DNA of 9,292 nucleotides from positions 1 to 9,292 of the forward strand of contig JAFCGF010000062.1 of the NCBI GenBank assembly GCA_017608295.1, read 5' to 3'. The notes beneath the pieces are model-generated. The model saw only the letters and a program-made list of their open reading frames with translations. It was not told the DNA's origin and did no database searches. How positions within the stretch are numbered: position 1 is the stretch's first letter; every line of letters begins with the position of its first letter. The position numbers and the translations under genes were made by a program. Below, piece after piece: positions 1 to 7,028 of this stretch. Origin of the DNA: Candidatus Woesearchaeota archaeon. Lineage in GTDB: Archaea > Nanoarchaeota > Nanoarchaeia > Woesearchaeales > JAGVZT01.

Positions 1-1
1 C

Positions 2-676
2 TATAAGGTAATGAGTGCTGTGATGAAAAGTATCATACCGAAAGGGATCCCGGATATCAAGATGGGAGTGTGCCTGGAGAACGTCCCAGACCTTGATCAA
101 TACATTAAATTAGGTATAGTCCGTAATCCTTATGACCGGATGGTATCGTTATATTCCAACAAATGCCTGGTAAGCCCTGCTACAGACAGGAAGCGAAAAC
201 ATAGCATTCAACTGGAAAAGAGCCAGGCTCAAATTCTTTCGGCATATGCTGAAATCAGGAAACTGGATATATTTATAGTTAAACCGGGGAATGAGATAGA
301 AATAGGGTCAGAAATGTATGAACGGTTTCTGGAGAACCTCCTTTTTCTGGAGACGATCTCATTCCCCGAGTTTCTGGAAATAATCGAATTCCTTTTTGAA
401 TTGCCTGAGATGGATGCCCATTTTCACCCTCAGTCGAAAATCATGACATACAAGGGGAAATTAATTGTTGACAGGTACTTCAAAATGGAGAACATCCAGG
501 AAGAATGGGTTGAATTGTGTAAATTAACGGGGGTTAACTTTATATTAAGTCATGGCCTGAACCGGACGAATTTTGAGGGACCGGAGAAGTATAAGAAATT
601 CTATTCCGATGAACTGAAGCAACGAGTCGTTAATCTGTATAGACCCGATTTTGAGAACTTCGGCTATGTATTTTAA
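2..676 (+). CDS. Sulfotransferase, 5' end outside the window
   Basis: This is the C-terminal part of a predicted PAPS-dependent sulfotransferase that would transfer sulfate to a glycan, most like the Sulfotransfer_2 type. Numbering from the ATG at 11, GIVRNPYDRMVSLYS (residues 35-49) is the 3'-phosphate-binding motif, with R38 and S46 at the usual eight-residue spacing. The end (NLYRPDFENFGYVF) has the D-F-xxFGY pattern typical of the family. The 5'-phosphosulfate-binding loop, which should lie N-terminal to this motif, is missing. The frame stays open from base 2 through the ATG at 11 with no stop, so that ATG is probably internal and the real start lies upstream of the window. The gene converges on the minus-strand glycosyltransferase 14 bp away. 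The family is seen in the sequence; the substrate is unknown. Confidence 0.85.
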   Translation, partial: YKVMSAVMKSIIPKGIPDIKMGVCLENVPDLDQYIKLGIVRNPYDRMVSLYSNKCLVSPATDRKRKHSIQLEKSQAQILSAYAEIRKLDIFIVKPGNEIEIGSEMYERFLENLLFLETISFPEFLEIIEFLFELPEMDAHFHPQSKIMTYKGKLIVDRYFKMENIQEEWVELCKLTGVNFILSHGLNRTNFEGPEKYKKFYSDELKQRVVNLYRPDFENFGYVF

Positions 677-678
677 GA

Positions 679-704
679 AAAATGATCTTATCAAGCATCA
701 TTTT
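679..704. terminator. Weak candidate bidirectional terminator between convergent genes
   Basis: AAAATGAT (679-686) and ATCATTTT (697-704) form an 8-bp inverted repeat around a 10-nt loop. It sits exactly where the sulfotransferase ending at 676 meets the minus-strand glycosyltransferase ending at 691, and its right arm runs into that gene's last codons. The A-rich and T-rich flanks suit a two-way terminator, but the stem has only one G-C pair, so it may be chance. Confidence 0.25.
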
Positions 705-1467
705 CCTTCTTCAGTTTATGGTATGAACGGATCACCGACCGGAAGGGTGAACCGGGGGCAATTGACTCCGGATCCTCCGGGTCAAGACCAAAATACCGGA
801 TGATATTACCCGGGAACTCTCTGCCAAATATGGTTTCCTTTTTTACTGACGACAATCCTCCTCCTTTGAACCGGGCAATGATTTTTTCAGTATAAACAAA
901 CGGCTGTATGGCATAACACCGCATGTTGTAATCCCAGTCGGCACAAACTACATAATCCGTATTGAAGAATCCCGCTTTCTGAATGATATTCCGGGGATAG
1001 AAGATCGCCTGGTGGCAGATATTTCTTTTTAAAAGTTTTGGAAGATCAAATTCCCCGGCATAAACCTCCTGGTCTTTTGCCCATGCGGTCTCCCCTTCAA
1101 TGATCACATTGCCGTAAAAAACTTTTTCCTGGAAAAAAAATCCTTCATCATACAATTCCTGGAGAATGTGTTCATTTACAAGCACATCGTCGGCTCCGAG
1201 AAAATAGATCCACTCACCGGAACTCAGGTCAATGCCCTTGTTCATGGCTTCGTAGGCTCCCCGGTCCGGCTCACTGATGAAGCGAATATGAGTATATTTT
1301 TTCTGATAACTACGAATAATTTCAACGGTATCATCCTCCGAAACCCCATCAATGATCACATGCTCAATCTCTTTCAAATGCTGATTTGCCACACTTTCTA
1401 TGGCTTTCCCAATCGTGCTCCCGGCATTATAGGTGGGTGTTATGATGGATAAAATGGGTTTATTCAT
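691..1467 (-). CDS. Family 2 glycosyltransferase (GT-A fold)
   Basis: The 258-residue product is a predicted cytoplasmic glycosyltransferase that moves a sugar from a nucleotide-sugar donor onto a lipid-linked or growing glycan. The GT2 landmarks are in order: the N-terminal strand with TPTYNAG (11-16), VIIDGVSEDD (37-46, nucleotide-binding acidic residues), EPDRGAYEAMNKGI (66-79), GADD (91-94, the DxD-like metal site), NICHQAIFYP (149-158), and ADWDYNMR (176-183, where the catalytic base of the related 'GDxD' motif normally lies). No membrane segment is evident. The length is normal for the short WcaA/WcaE-like class. It is the only minus-strand gene in the left half and is divergent from the gene starting at 1579. 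The ATG at 1467 places the first beta strand immediately after the start, as usual in this family. The sugar specificity cannot be read. Confidence 0.92.
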   Translation of the reverse strand: MNKPILSIITPTYNAGSTIGKAIESVANQHLKEIEHVIIDGVSEDDTVEIIRSYQKKYTHIRFISEPDRGAYEAMNKGIDLSSGEWIYFLGADDVLVNEHILQELYDEGFFFQEKVFYGNVIIEGETAWAKDQEVYAGEFDLPKLLKRNICHQAIFYPRNIIQKAGFFNTDYVVCADWDYNMRCYAIQPFVYTEKIIARFKGGGLSSVKKETIFGREFPGNIIRYFGLDPEDPESIAPGSPFRSVIRSYHKLKKENDA

Positions 1468-1551
1468 TATGCATTCTTTGAAAAAACAGAAACGTTGTAA
1501 AATTAATCCCTTTTACTGAAAAAATGGCAAACTGTAATGAATGCATTTATT

Positions 1552-1569
1552 TTTTGATACTTATCTTTG
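1552..1569 (+). promoter_or_regulatory. Possible Bacteroidota promoter element in divergent region
   Basis: The 1468-1578 gap separates two divergent genes and should hold promoters for both. TATCTTTG at 1562-1569 matches the Bacteroidota -7 consensus TAnnTTTG on the plus strand, but no clear -33 TTTG lies at the proper distance, and transcription starting from it would leave only a few bases before the ATG at 1579. For the minus-strand gene, TTTG (complement of 1528-1531) and TAATTTTA (complement of 1498-1505) are separated by 22 bases, an imperfect match to the same consensus. Both are weak candidates. Confidence 0.25.
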
Positions 1570-1578
1570 AACTCAATT

Positions 1579-2745
1579 ATGAACACTGAAGATCTTTACA
1601 AATACAATATTCTTGGACAGGAGATCACTGAAGGGATCTCCCTCATTACCGCAGTGAAAAACCGGCAGGAGACCCTCAGAGAAGCGATCCCCACCTGGAT
1701 AGCACAAAAGGAGATCGATGAGATTGTCATCTTAGACTGGGCTTCCGATGAGAGCCTCATCCCCCTGGTCAATGAGTTTCAGGATGGAAGAATTATCCTG
1801 GCTGTTGTCGAAGACCAGCCCAAATGGATTTTATCATATGCATACAATCTTGCTGCACGTCTCGCATCAAAAAACAAACTTCTGAAAATCGATGCGGATG
1901 TGAAGGTCAATCCTGGTTTTTTTAGCAGACATAAACTGGAAGAGGGAATTTTCTATACAGGTAACTGGGAGATCGCCCGTAACGATAATGAAAGGCATTT
2001 GAACGGGTCTGTTTTCTGCTTCAGGGATGACTTTTTTAAGGTTAACGGTTACAATGAATACATTCAATCCTATGGATGGGACGATAGTGATCTTTACAAC
2101 CGAATGAAAGAAGCAGGACTGGTCAGAAAGAACATTGACCTTGATTATCTTCATCATATAGAGCATGTAAAGCGAACATCTTTCCAGAATAAGACAGATT
2201 TCATCCGAAGCATTGATGATATGGAACGTTCGCTGTTAAACATTTTGATCAATTACCATCTCTGCACCTCCCATGTAACCTGGTCGGTAAAGAACAAGCT
2301 TCTTGAGTTTGCGGTTGAACCTTCCGAAGAAAATATATATTTCTTAAAACAGTCATCGCCTTCCGAAAACACAGTATCGGCAGAGGTAATGCAGGACTGC
2401 GAAGTAAAAGCGATAAAACAACGATTGGGTCACCTGGATGAGAAACTCGTTCCGGAGATTGAAAATAAATTAACCAGGGATGAACTCAACGAGTTCTATA
2501 ACCTGGTATTCTCGAAAAAAAACAGTGCTCCGGATCTACATTTATATTCTCTGATCAAAAAGATGAATATCGCACCCGGAGCTGAATTACAATCACTTCA
2601 AACCCGCCTGGATGAAAAAGATGCAGCGCTGAAATCCATCCAAAACCAGTTAAAAAACCTGTATGCCTCCTGGTCATGGAGAATCAGTCATTTTATCTGT
2701 TCCGGCATAGGATGGATTTTAAACCTGTTTAAGCGTAAGAAATAA
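1579..2745 (+). CDS. GT-A glycosyltransferase with coiled-coil C-terminal tail
   Basis: This predicted glycosyltransferase (388 residues) resembles the galactosyltransferase or chondroitin-polymerase-like branch (GT2/GT7 C-terminal type). After SLITAVKNR (21-29) come KIDADVKVNP (103-112), with the metal-binding DAD, and GWDDSDLYNR (166-175), the GWxxED-like acceptor and catalytic motif, then HHIEH (192-196), whose histidines often complete the metal site. A helical, charged linker with coiled-coil character (about 336-361) leads to ASWSWRIS (363-370), a hydrophobic segment (371-384) and a basic end FKRKK. A tail of this S-W-R-hydrophobic form recurs in enzymes of bacterial polysaccharide loci and may anchor the protein to the membrane or to partners. 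I chose the ATG at 1579; an in-frame TTG at 1567 would add four residues but is less likely. It leads the plus-strand series. Confidence 0.88.
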   Translation: MNTEDLYKYNILGQEITEGISLITAVKNRQETLREAIPTWIAQKEIDEIVILDWASDESLIPLVNEFQDGRIILAVVEDQPKWILSYAYNLAARLASKNKLLKIDADVKVNPGFFSRHKLEEGIFYTGNWEIARNDNERHLNGSVFCFRDDFFKVNGYNEYIQSYGWDDSDLYNRMKEAGLVRKNIDLDYLHHIEHVKRTSFQNKTDFIRSIDDMERSLLNILINYHLCTSHVTWSVKNKLLEFAVEPSEENIYFLKQSSPSENTVSAEVMQDCEVKAIKQRLGHLDEKLVPEIENKLTRDELNEFYNLVFSKKNSAPDLHLYSLIKKMNIAPGAELQSLQTRLDEKDAALKSIQNQLKNLYASWSWRISHFICSGIGWILNLFKRKK

Positions 2746-2826
2746 AGATCAGAGACAAATACATGATTGATGGGAAGATATGCATGAACTATTTTAACTA
2801 CAGCATTCCATAATAGACATTGCATC

Positions 2827-3708
2827 ATGGAACAAAAGAAGCAAGAAGTTATAAAAGGCGTAAAATTCTTATACTGGATTGCACATCTTACATTTCCGTT
2901 TCGCTCACTGATTACCCGTCTTACAAACTGGATATACGCGAAGAGAAATAAAAGGTTGATCCTTATTTTTGGAATAAGCCGCAGCGGTACCACGATGCTC
3001 GGGCAATTTTTATCGTTTTCCCGGGATTCTCTGTTCATTCATGAACCGGTTAAACAGATCTTTCAGTACGATCATAACAGAAAACAAGTGTCTAAACCTT
3101 TATGGGATTACGTTGCAGAAATACCTGATTCAAAAAAAATGCATTACCTGGTTTGTACGGCTTTGTGGTATTGCCTCAGGTTGTCAACTAACACAAAAGT
3201 CGTTTGCATGAAAATAGTCCTGGCAAACATTTTTTTAAAGGATGTTTCCAATGTCCTGAATTTTGCTAATATCCTCTACATTTCCCGTCACCCGTGTGGC
3301 AGGACTGAGAGCGAGATACGAAGACGGACAATTTTTGAAACCGGGGAAGATGGCTACTCATTAAAACAACTTGCGAGTATGGCAGCCCACTGGGCAGAAA
3401 GAATAGAAGGTATTCAAAAGCTTTTTACCCATCATCCTGAATGGATCTGGGTGATTTTTGAAGTCATTACAAAGAACCCGGTTGATGAATTCAGAAAATT
3501 ATACGACAAATTAGGGCTATTTTGGTCAGACGAGATCCGAACAAAGATTGAAGAATTAACAACAGGCGGGGATGGAGCGTTTTTTGAAACCAGGCGGGAT
3601 TCACGAGCCCAGGCATATAAATGGAAACATGTATTGACAGTTAGTCAGGTTGAGGCGATCCGGAAAGGATGCAAGTTATATCCAACAAATCTTTATGAAG
3701 GTTTTTAA
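2827..3708 (+). CDS. Sulfotransferase with hydrophobic N-terminus
   Basis: This 293-residue protein is a predicted PAPS-dependent sulfotransferase. The 5'-phosphosulfate-binding loop is FGISRSGTTMLGQ (48-60), followed by IHEP (71-74). The 3'-phosphate-binding segment is ISRHPCGRTESEIRRR (152-167), which keeps R154 and S162 eight residues apart although the usual RDPRD context has become RHPCG. Near the C-terminus YKWKHVLT (264-271) matches the position of the W-K-x-LT motif that many sulfotransferases use to hold the cofactor. Residues about 12-38 are unusually hydrophobic and end in a basic run (YAKRNKR), suggesting a membrane-associated amphipathic helix or signal anchor ahead of the catalytic domain. 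The gene is 81 bp downstream of the preceding glycosyltransferase and probably co-transcribed with it. The substrate is not known; a glycan is inferred from the neighbours. Confidence 0.85.
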   Translation: MEQKKQEVIKGVKFLYWIAHLTFPFRSLITRLTNWIYAKRNKRLILIFGISRSGTTMLGQFLSFSRDSLFIHEPVKQIFQYDHNRKQVSKPLWDYVAEIPDSKKMHYLVCTALWYCLRLSTNTKVVCMKIVLANIFLKDVSNVLNFANILYISRHPCGRTESEIRRRTIFETGEDGYSLKQLASMAAHWAERIEGIQKLFTHHPEWIWVIFEVITKNPVDEFRKLYDKLGLFWSDEIRTKIEELTTGGDGAFFETRRDSRAQAYKWKHVLTVSQVEAIRKGCKLYPTNLYEGF

Positions 3709-3732
3709 ATAATCATCCTTAACATTTTTGAG

Positions 3733-3754
3733 TATTGTTTAGAATAAAACAATA
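3733..3754. repeat. Short AT-rich inverted repeat before the sulfotransferase remnant
   Basis: TATTGTTT (3733-3740) and AAACAATA (3747-3754) are perfect inverted copies around a 6-nt loop. The structure lies in the 51-bp gap after the sulfotransferase ending at 3708 and stops five bases before the ATG at 3760. With one G-C pair in the stem it could be a weak terminator, a structure masking the downstream start, or chance. Confidence 0.3.
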
Positions 3755-3759
3755 GTTAC

Positions 3760-4002
3760 ATGCTCGTCAGCTACAGGAAGAAATTCATATACACCAAAAC
3801 AGCTAAACCAGCAGGGACTTCGGTGGAATCATTTTTTGAGCAATATTGTATGCCTGAAGGTGAATGGGAGTTTACTCATGCCAGCGAAGAATATGTCAGT
3901 AAAGAAGGGATTATTGGGTATCGGGGAACGAATGCGAAAGGGAGAAGGCGGGATTTTACATTTGAAATGGAATATTTTAATATAGTTTACCAGAATAGAT
4001 GA
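3760..4002 (+). pseudogene. N-terminal remnant of a sulfotransferase
   Basis: The 80 residues begin like a complete bacterial sulfotransferase of the Sulfotransfer_2 type: KKFIYTKTAKPAGTSVESFF (7-26) holds the 5'-phosphosulfate-binding loop, and EEYVSKEGIIGYRG (43-56) continues as in full-length relatives as I remember them. After about residue 61 the resemblance stops. The last 20 residues look unrelated and a TGA follows at 4000-4002. Full-length members run well over 200 residues, and the 3'-phosphate-binding RNP...S motif is absent here and was not found in the other two frames up to 4045. The protein should be unable to bind PAPS fully and is most likely inactive. The break at about 3940-3960 coincides with a drop in GC that continues into the next gene, which suggests that the missing 3' part was replaced by incoming DNA. 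Confidence 0.75.
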
Positions 4003-4044
4003 TGTACAGGTGCAAAACAAACCTATAATGAGTATATAAATATC

Positions 4045-4746
4045 ATGATAATACTTAACACCGGTTTACCAAAATCTGCAACAACCTTGCTTTTCGAATA
4101 TCAATCAGATTTAGTTAAAGAGTTAACTGAACCAAATGGCTTTGAAGAGTTTCGAACTCAGAATAAATCGCGATTTGTTCAAAATCTGGATGAGCGAATT
4201 TATCAAATGATTATCGATATACATGAAGAGTATGGGAATTTGGTAATTAAAATACATAAACCACCAGACTACTATATGAAAAAGTTGGTCGAAAAAGATG
4301 GCGCTAAAGTAACCTGTTGTTACAGAGATCCCAGGGATATTGTACTTTCAGCTCTAGACCATGGTGTAAAGTCGAGAAATGGTCTATTTAAATCTGGTGC
4401 ATTTGGCAACTTATTTACAGCACAAGATGTAATCGTTGAATTCAAAGATTGGGTAAACATTTTCTATGAATGGAGAGAATACGGACACGCTATGATGATC
4501 CAATATGAAACTTTCATTGAGAATAAGGTTACTCTTTTACTCAAGATGATAAAATATCTAAATATTGAATTACCAATTGAAACAGTTTTAAAGATTTATG
4601 AGAAAAAAGAAAAAGAAAAAGAATCTAAACCAATCTTCAATAAGGGAACATGTTACCGGTGGAAAAGTGAAATGTCACAAGAGGATATAGATAAATGCAA
4701 CTCATTGCTCTATGAAGAAATATATAAAATGGGATATGCTGTTTGA
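4045..4746 (+). CDS. Sulfotransferase, AT-rich
   Basis: This is a compact 233-residue predicted sulfotransferase, complete by motif. TGLPKSATTL (6-15) is the 5'-phosphosulfate-binding loop, VIKIHKPP (67-74) matches the strand with the conserved KxH active-site region, and YRDPRDIVLSALDHG (93-107) is the 3'-phosphate-binding motif with R94 and S102. QYETFIEN (153-160) corresponds to the YE-x-L element, and KGTCYRWKSEMSQED (200-214) to the C-terminal RKG-x-W-K cofactor loop. The nearest relative in the window is the minus-strand gene at 5627-6346 (same RDPR-x3-LSA-x-DHG-x-K pattern). Its base composition is clearly lower in GC: 20 of 60 bases are G or C at 4081-4140 and only 11 of 60 at 4561-4620, against 28 of 60 at 5101-5160 in the next gene. 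This points to recent acquisition from a different source. Confidence 0.9.
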   Translation: MIILNTGLPKSATTLLFEYQSDLVKELTEPNGFEEFRTQNKSRFVQNLDERIYQMIIDIHEEYGNLVIKIHKPPDYYMKKLVEKDGAKVTCCYRDPRDIVLSALDHGVKSRNGLFKSGAFGNLFTAQDVIVEFKDWVNIFYEWREYGHAMMIQYETFIENKVTLLLKMIKYLNIELPIETVLKIYEKKEKEKESKPIFNKGTCYRWKSEMSQEDIDKCNSLLYEEIYKMGYAV

Positions 4747-4784
4747 CAGAATACTTTTCCAAACATAAGTCAATTCAATCTCCT

Positions 4785-5630
4785 ATGAATCAATACCCAA
4801 AAATCAGCATCGTTACTCCAAACTTCAACGGGGAAAAATACCTGGAAGAGACTATTTTATCGGTTGTCGAACAGAACTACCCAAATCTGGAATATATCAT
4901 CATTGACGGGGGAAGCACAGATGGATCCCTGGATATTATTCACAGGTATGAGAAACATTTAGCATATTTTGAAAGTGAGAAAGATCATGGATTGTATTAC
5001 GCCCTGCAGAAGGGATTTACCCGAAGTACCGGTGAGATCATGGGGTGGATCAATTCCGATGATATATTGTTTTACAAGTCGTTGTTCTCCATCACCGAAA
5101 TATTCTCTGTGAGCCCGGAAATCAACTGGATCCAGGGTTATCCCACAGTCATTGATGACATTGGACGGGTCGTCTATCACCGGCCCCAGGTGTGGTCAAA
5201 ATTATTCTTCTATCTGAAGGATTACAGTGATGGGAGGTTTATTCAGCAGGAGTCGACCTTCTGGACAAGATCATTATGGGAAAAAGCAGGATCATACATC
5301 TCAACCGATTATAAATATGCCGGAGATTTTGAACTGTGGATCCGGTTTTTTCATCATGAACAGCAATACCTGACAAATTCGATCCTCGGTTCATTCAGGG
5401 TAAGAAGAGAGGGTCAGATGTCAAAGGCTTTCTATAACGATTACCTTATAGAGTGTGACCGGATCATCGACACGAATCTGAAAATTCTGTCTGACCAGGA
5501 ACAGGAAGTGCTTAAGGATATCAAAGCAAAAAGAAATTCGGGGGAGTACTATCCATTAAATGATGAGATACAGGGAAAACCGGTTACAGTAAACTATGAC
5601 TTGTCGACCTTTGCATATAGAATGGATTAA
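4785..5630 (+). CDS. Family 2 glycosyltransferase (WcaE-like class)
   Basis: The 281-residue product has the full GT2 signature: KISIVTPNFNG (6-16), YIIIDGGSTDGS (37-48), EKDHGLYYALQKG (65-77), GWINSDD (87-93, metal site), FIQQESTFWTRSLWEKAG (152-169), AGDFELWIRFF (179-189, catalytic-base region) and a closing LGSFRVRREGQMSK (201-214), the F-R-x-G-x-x-S element common in this subfamily. It should add one sugar to a glycan on the cytoplasmic face of the membrane. An in-frame TTG at 4743 overlaps the stop of the preceding gene, but the ATG at 4785 puts the first beta strand at the expected place and is preferred, leaving a 38-bp gap. The composition returns to the GC level of the rest of the window. 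Its stop is built from the same TTAA as the convergent gene's stop. Confidence 0.92.
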   Translation: MNQYPKISIVTPNFNGEKYLEETILSVVEQNYPNLEYIIIDGGSTDGSLDIIHRYEKHLAYFESEKDHGLYYALQKGFTRSTGEIMGWINSDDILFYKSLFSITEIFSVSPEINWIQGYPTVIDDIGRVVYHRPQVWSKLFFYLKDYSDGRFIQQESTFWTRSLWEKAGSYISTDYKYAGDFELWIRFFHHEQQYLTNSILGSFRVRREGQMSKAFYNDYLIECDRIIDTNLKILSDQEQEVLKDIKAKRNSGEYYPLNDEIQGKPVTVNYDLSTFAYRMD

Positions 5631-6346
5631 ATTTCATACCCCATCTGAACAATCATCTCTCCCAACTTATTATTCGCATAAAGCAATTGTTCACCACTCC
5701 ATACCTTCTGAAACCTGCGGGCATCACCAACATTAAAATGTGACCCTTCCTTCCTCCCCGGTTGATTGGCATCGAGAATTCTGTCAATTTGCCCGGTTTC
5801 CGCTTCCACATCAATATTTTCTGCCAGTTGTCCGAGAACCTTTCCGGGATCCTCCAGGAGATGCTCATATTTGATAAGAAACGTCCCAGGAAAACCTTCC
5901 CACTCTCTCCATGCCTGGATCTGGTACTGCGCAAACAGGATACTCTCTTCAAATGTCCTGATCCCCGAGAAAAATCCTGACTGACCATTTTCCCTTAGCT
6001 TCTTTCCATGGTCAAATGCTGATAATGCAACAGCCCTGGGATCCCTGAAAATGTAAGTTGTTTTAATCTTATAATGATCACTGATCTGCGACAAATAATC
6101 TCCAGGGCCGGTGTGCGTTTTCACGGTAAATGTATGACCGTTGTTCAAGAGTGGAAATAGATGACTAATATTATTTTCATCCAGCAATCCAATATTGCAA
6201 TTGTAATACTGTAACACATCATCTAAGCCATAGATTTTCTTTAGTTTTCGTACGTCATCAAACCCCATTTCAATTAACAGGTCATTGATCAGATTAAAAT
6301 ACCAGCCGCTTCCTGATTTCGGCATTCCGGCAGCAATTACTAACAT
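5627..6346 (-). CDS. Sulfotransferase, related to the AT-rich sulfotransferase
   Basis: This 239-residue predicted PAPS-dependent sulfotransferase is the last gene of the minus-strand series. The 5'-phosphosulfate-binding loop is AAGMPKSGSGWYF (5-17), TVKTHTGPG (74-82) is the K-x-H strand, and IFRDPRAVALSAFDHGKK (99-116) is the 3'-phosphate-binding motif with R101 and S109. IKYEHLLEDP (158-167) matches the YE-x-L-x-x-DP element, and HFNVGDARRFQKVW (203-216) lies where the FNKG-x-x-G-x-W loop is expected, somewhat diverged. It shares the RDPR-x3-LSA-x-DHG-x-K block with the gene at 4045-4746, so the two are probably homologues of one subfamily with different acceptors. The ATG at 6346 is 9 bp after the stop of the preceding gene (6356), which suggests translational coupling. 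The 3' end overlaps the convergent glycosyltransferase by four bases. Confidence 0.9.
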   Translation of the reverse strand: MLVIAAGMPKSGSGWYFNLINDLLIEMGFDDVRKLKKIYGLDDVLQYYNCNIGLLDENNISHLFPLLNNGHTFTVKTHTGPGDYLSQISDHYKIKTTYIFRDPRAVALSAFDHGKKLRENGQSGFFSGIRTFEESILFAQYQIQAWREWEGFPGTFLIKYEHLLEDPGKVLGQLAENIDVEAETGQIDRILDANQPGRKEGSHFNVGDARRFQKVWSGEQLLYANNKLGEMIVQMGYEI

Positions 6347-6355
6347 TGTAATGAT

Positions 6356-7027
6356 CTAAAAATTATACTTTCCAAACTCTATGTCTGAAGCAAACTCTTT
6401 TTCTATGATCGCTCTTGTTACCTCATCAAAATACTCCCTGTAACCTGTGCGTTCAGACGAGTTCACATGGATATTTACAGGCGGAGGTTCAAAACCCAGG
6501 CGTTTCAGCGTATCAGGCAGTGTACTGTCAAGGTCTTCAACTTTCAGTACCTCGTCTACCAGGGATTTGCCATCAATATCATTTATAGTATTTGCAAGGG
6601 TTATTTTTGAAAATCCATTCACCCAGATGTTCTTTTTAAATTCACCATTCAGATAGATCAGCCGGTGGTGTGTTTTTGCCCGCGTAATCCACTTTTTGAA
6701 AGGCATAATTTGCTTTGTTTGATAAGCAATCCCGTCCCTCTCTTTCTCAAAATTATAGATCCCATTGACATCAGGTTGAAACCGGGTATAGTAAGATACT
6801 ATCATATCCCAGGGATTTCTAACCGTGGTGAAAATAAAATAATCCTGCCACCGCCATCCCATCCTGTCAAAATGCAATTTAAGTGCCAGAGCTGTAGAAT
6901 GGTGATGATAAGGAGCTTCTGAAGTACTGAAAATATCACTGTAGGGATCAAGCATATTCCGTATAGAGGTACTGGCACACCTCGGTTTGCTGATAAAAAC
7001 GAACTTGTATTTATGCGAAATCCTCAT
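6356..7027 (-). CDS. Sulfotransferase, Sulfotransfer_2-like
   Basis: The 223-residue product starts directly with the cofactor domain: KYKFVFISKPRCASTSIRN (6-24) holds the 5'-phosphosulfate-binding loop in the K-P-R-C/T-A-S/G-T-S form of the family. HHHSTA (41-46) is a common histidine block of this type and TTVRNPWDMIVSYYTRF (67-83) is the 3'-phosphate-binding motif with R70 and S78. LKVEDLD (171-177) and HVNSSERTGYREYF (187-200) fit the late cofactor and acceptor loop, and FASDIEFGKYNF is the usual D-x-x-x-FGY-like end. I chose the ATG at 7027, one base after the stop of the upstream gene. An ATG at 7057 would add ten residues overlapping that gene and is less likely. Tight stop-start packing implies a shared mRNA. 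The acceptor is unknown, probably a sugar hydroxyl or amine. Confidence 0.88.
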   Translation of the reverse strand: MRISHKYKFVFISKPRCASTSIRNMLDPYSDIFSTSEAPYHHHSTALALKLHFDRMGWRWQDYFIFTTVRNPWDMIVSYYTRFQPDVNGIYNFEKERDGIAYQTKQIMPFKKWITRAKTHHRLIYLNGEFKKNIWVNGFSKITLANTINDIDGKSLVDEVLKVEDLDSTLPDTLKRLGFEPPPVNIHVNSSERTGYREYFDEVTRAIIEKEFASDIEFGKYNF

Positions 7028-7028
7028 T

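Noticed and set aside
1168..1452. Plus-strand open frame of 94 codons inside the family 2 glycosyltransferase
   Set aside because: It is antisense to a gene with clear GT2 motifs and its translation shows no recognisable domain.
1567..1578. TTG start at 1567 for the glycosyltransferase, and likewise TTG at 4743 for the second
   Set aside because: ATG codons at 1579 and 4785 fit the family N-termini better and no ribosome-binding site supports the TTG codons.
2688..3038. Minus-strand open frame of 116 codons across the 2746-2826 gap
   Set aside because: It runs antisense over the ends of two well-supported genes and has no recognisable motif or plausible context.
3709..4044. Possible insertion-sequence or integron cassette boundary around the truncated sulfotransferase
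   Set aside because: No transposase fragment, terminal inverted repeat pair, target duplication or attC-like palindrome was found; the only inverted repeat (3733-3754) is short and AT-rich.
5653..5988. Second minus-strand frame (111 codons) within the sulfotransferase gene, plus two plus-strand frames nearby
   Set aside because: The sulfotransferase frame carries all the family motifs; the others overlap it and encode nothing recognisable.
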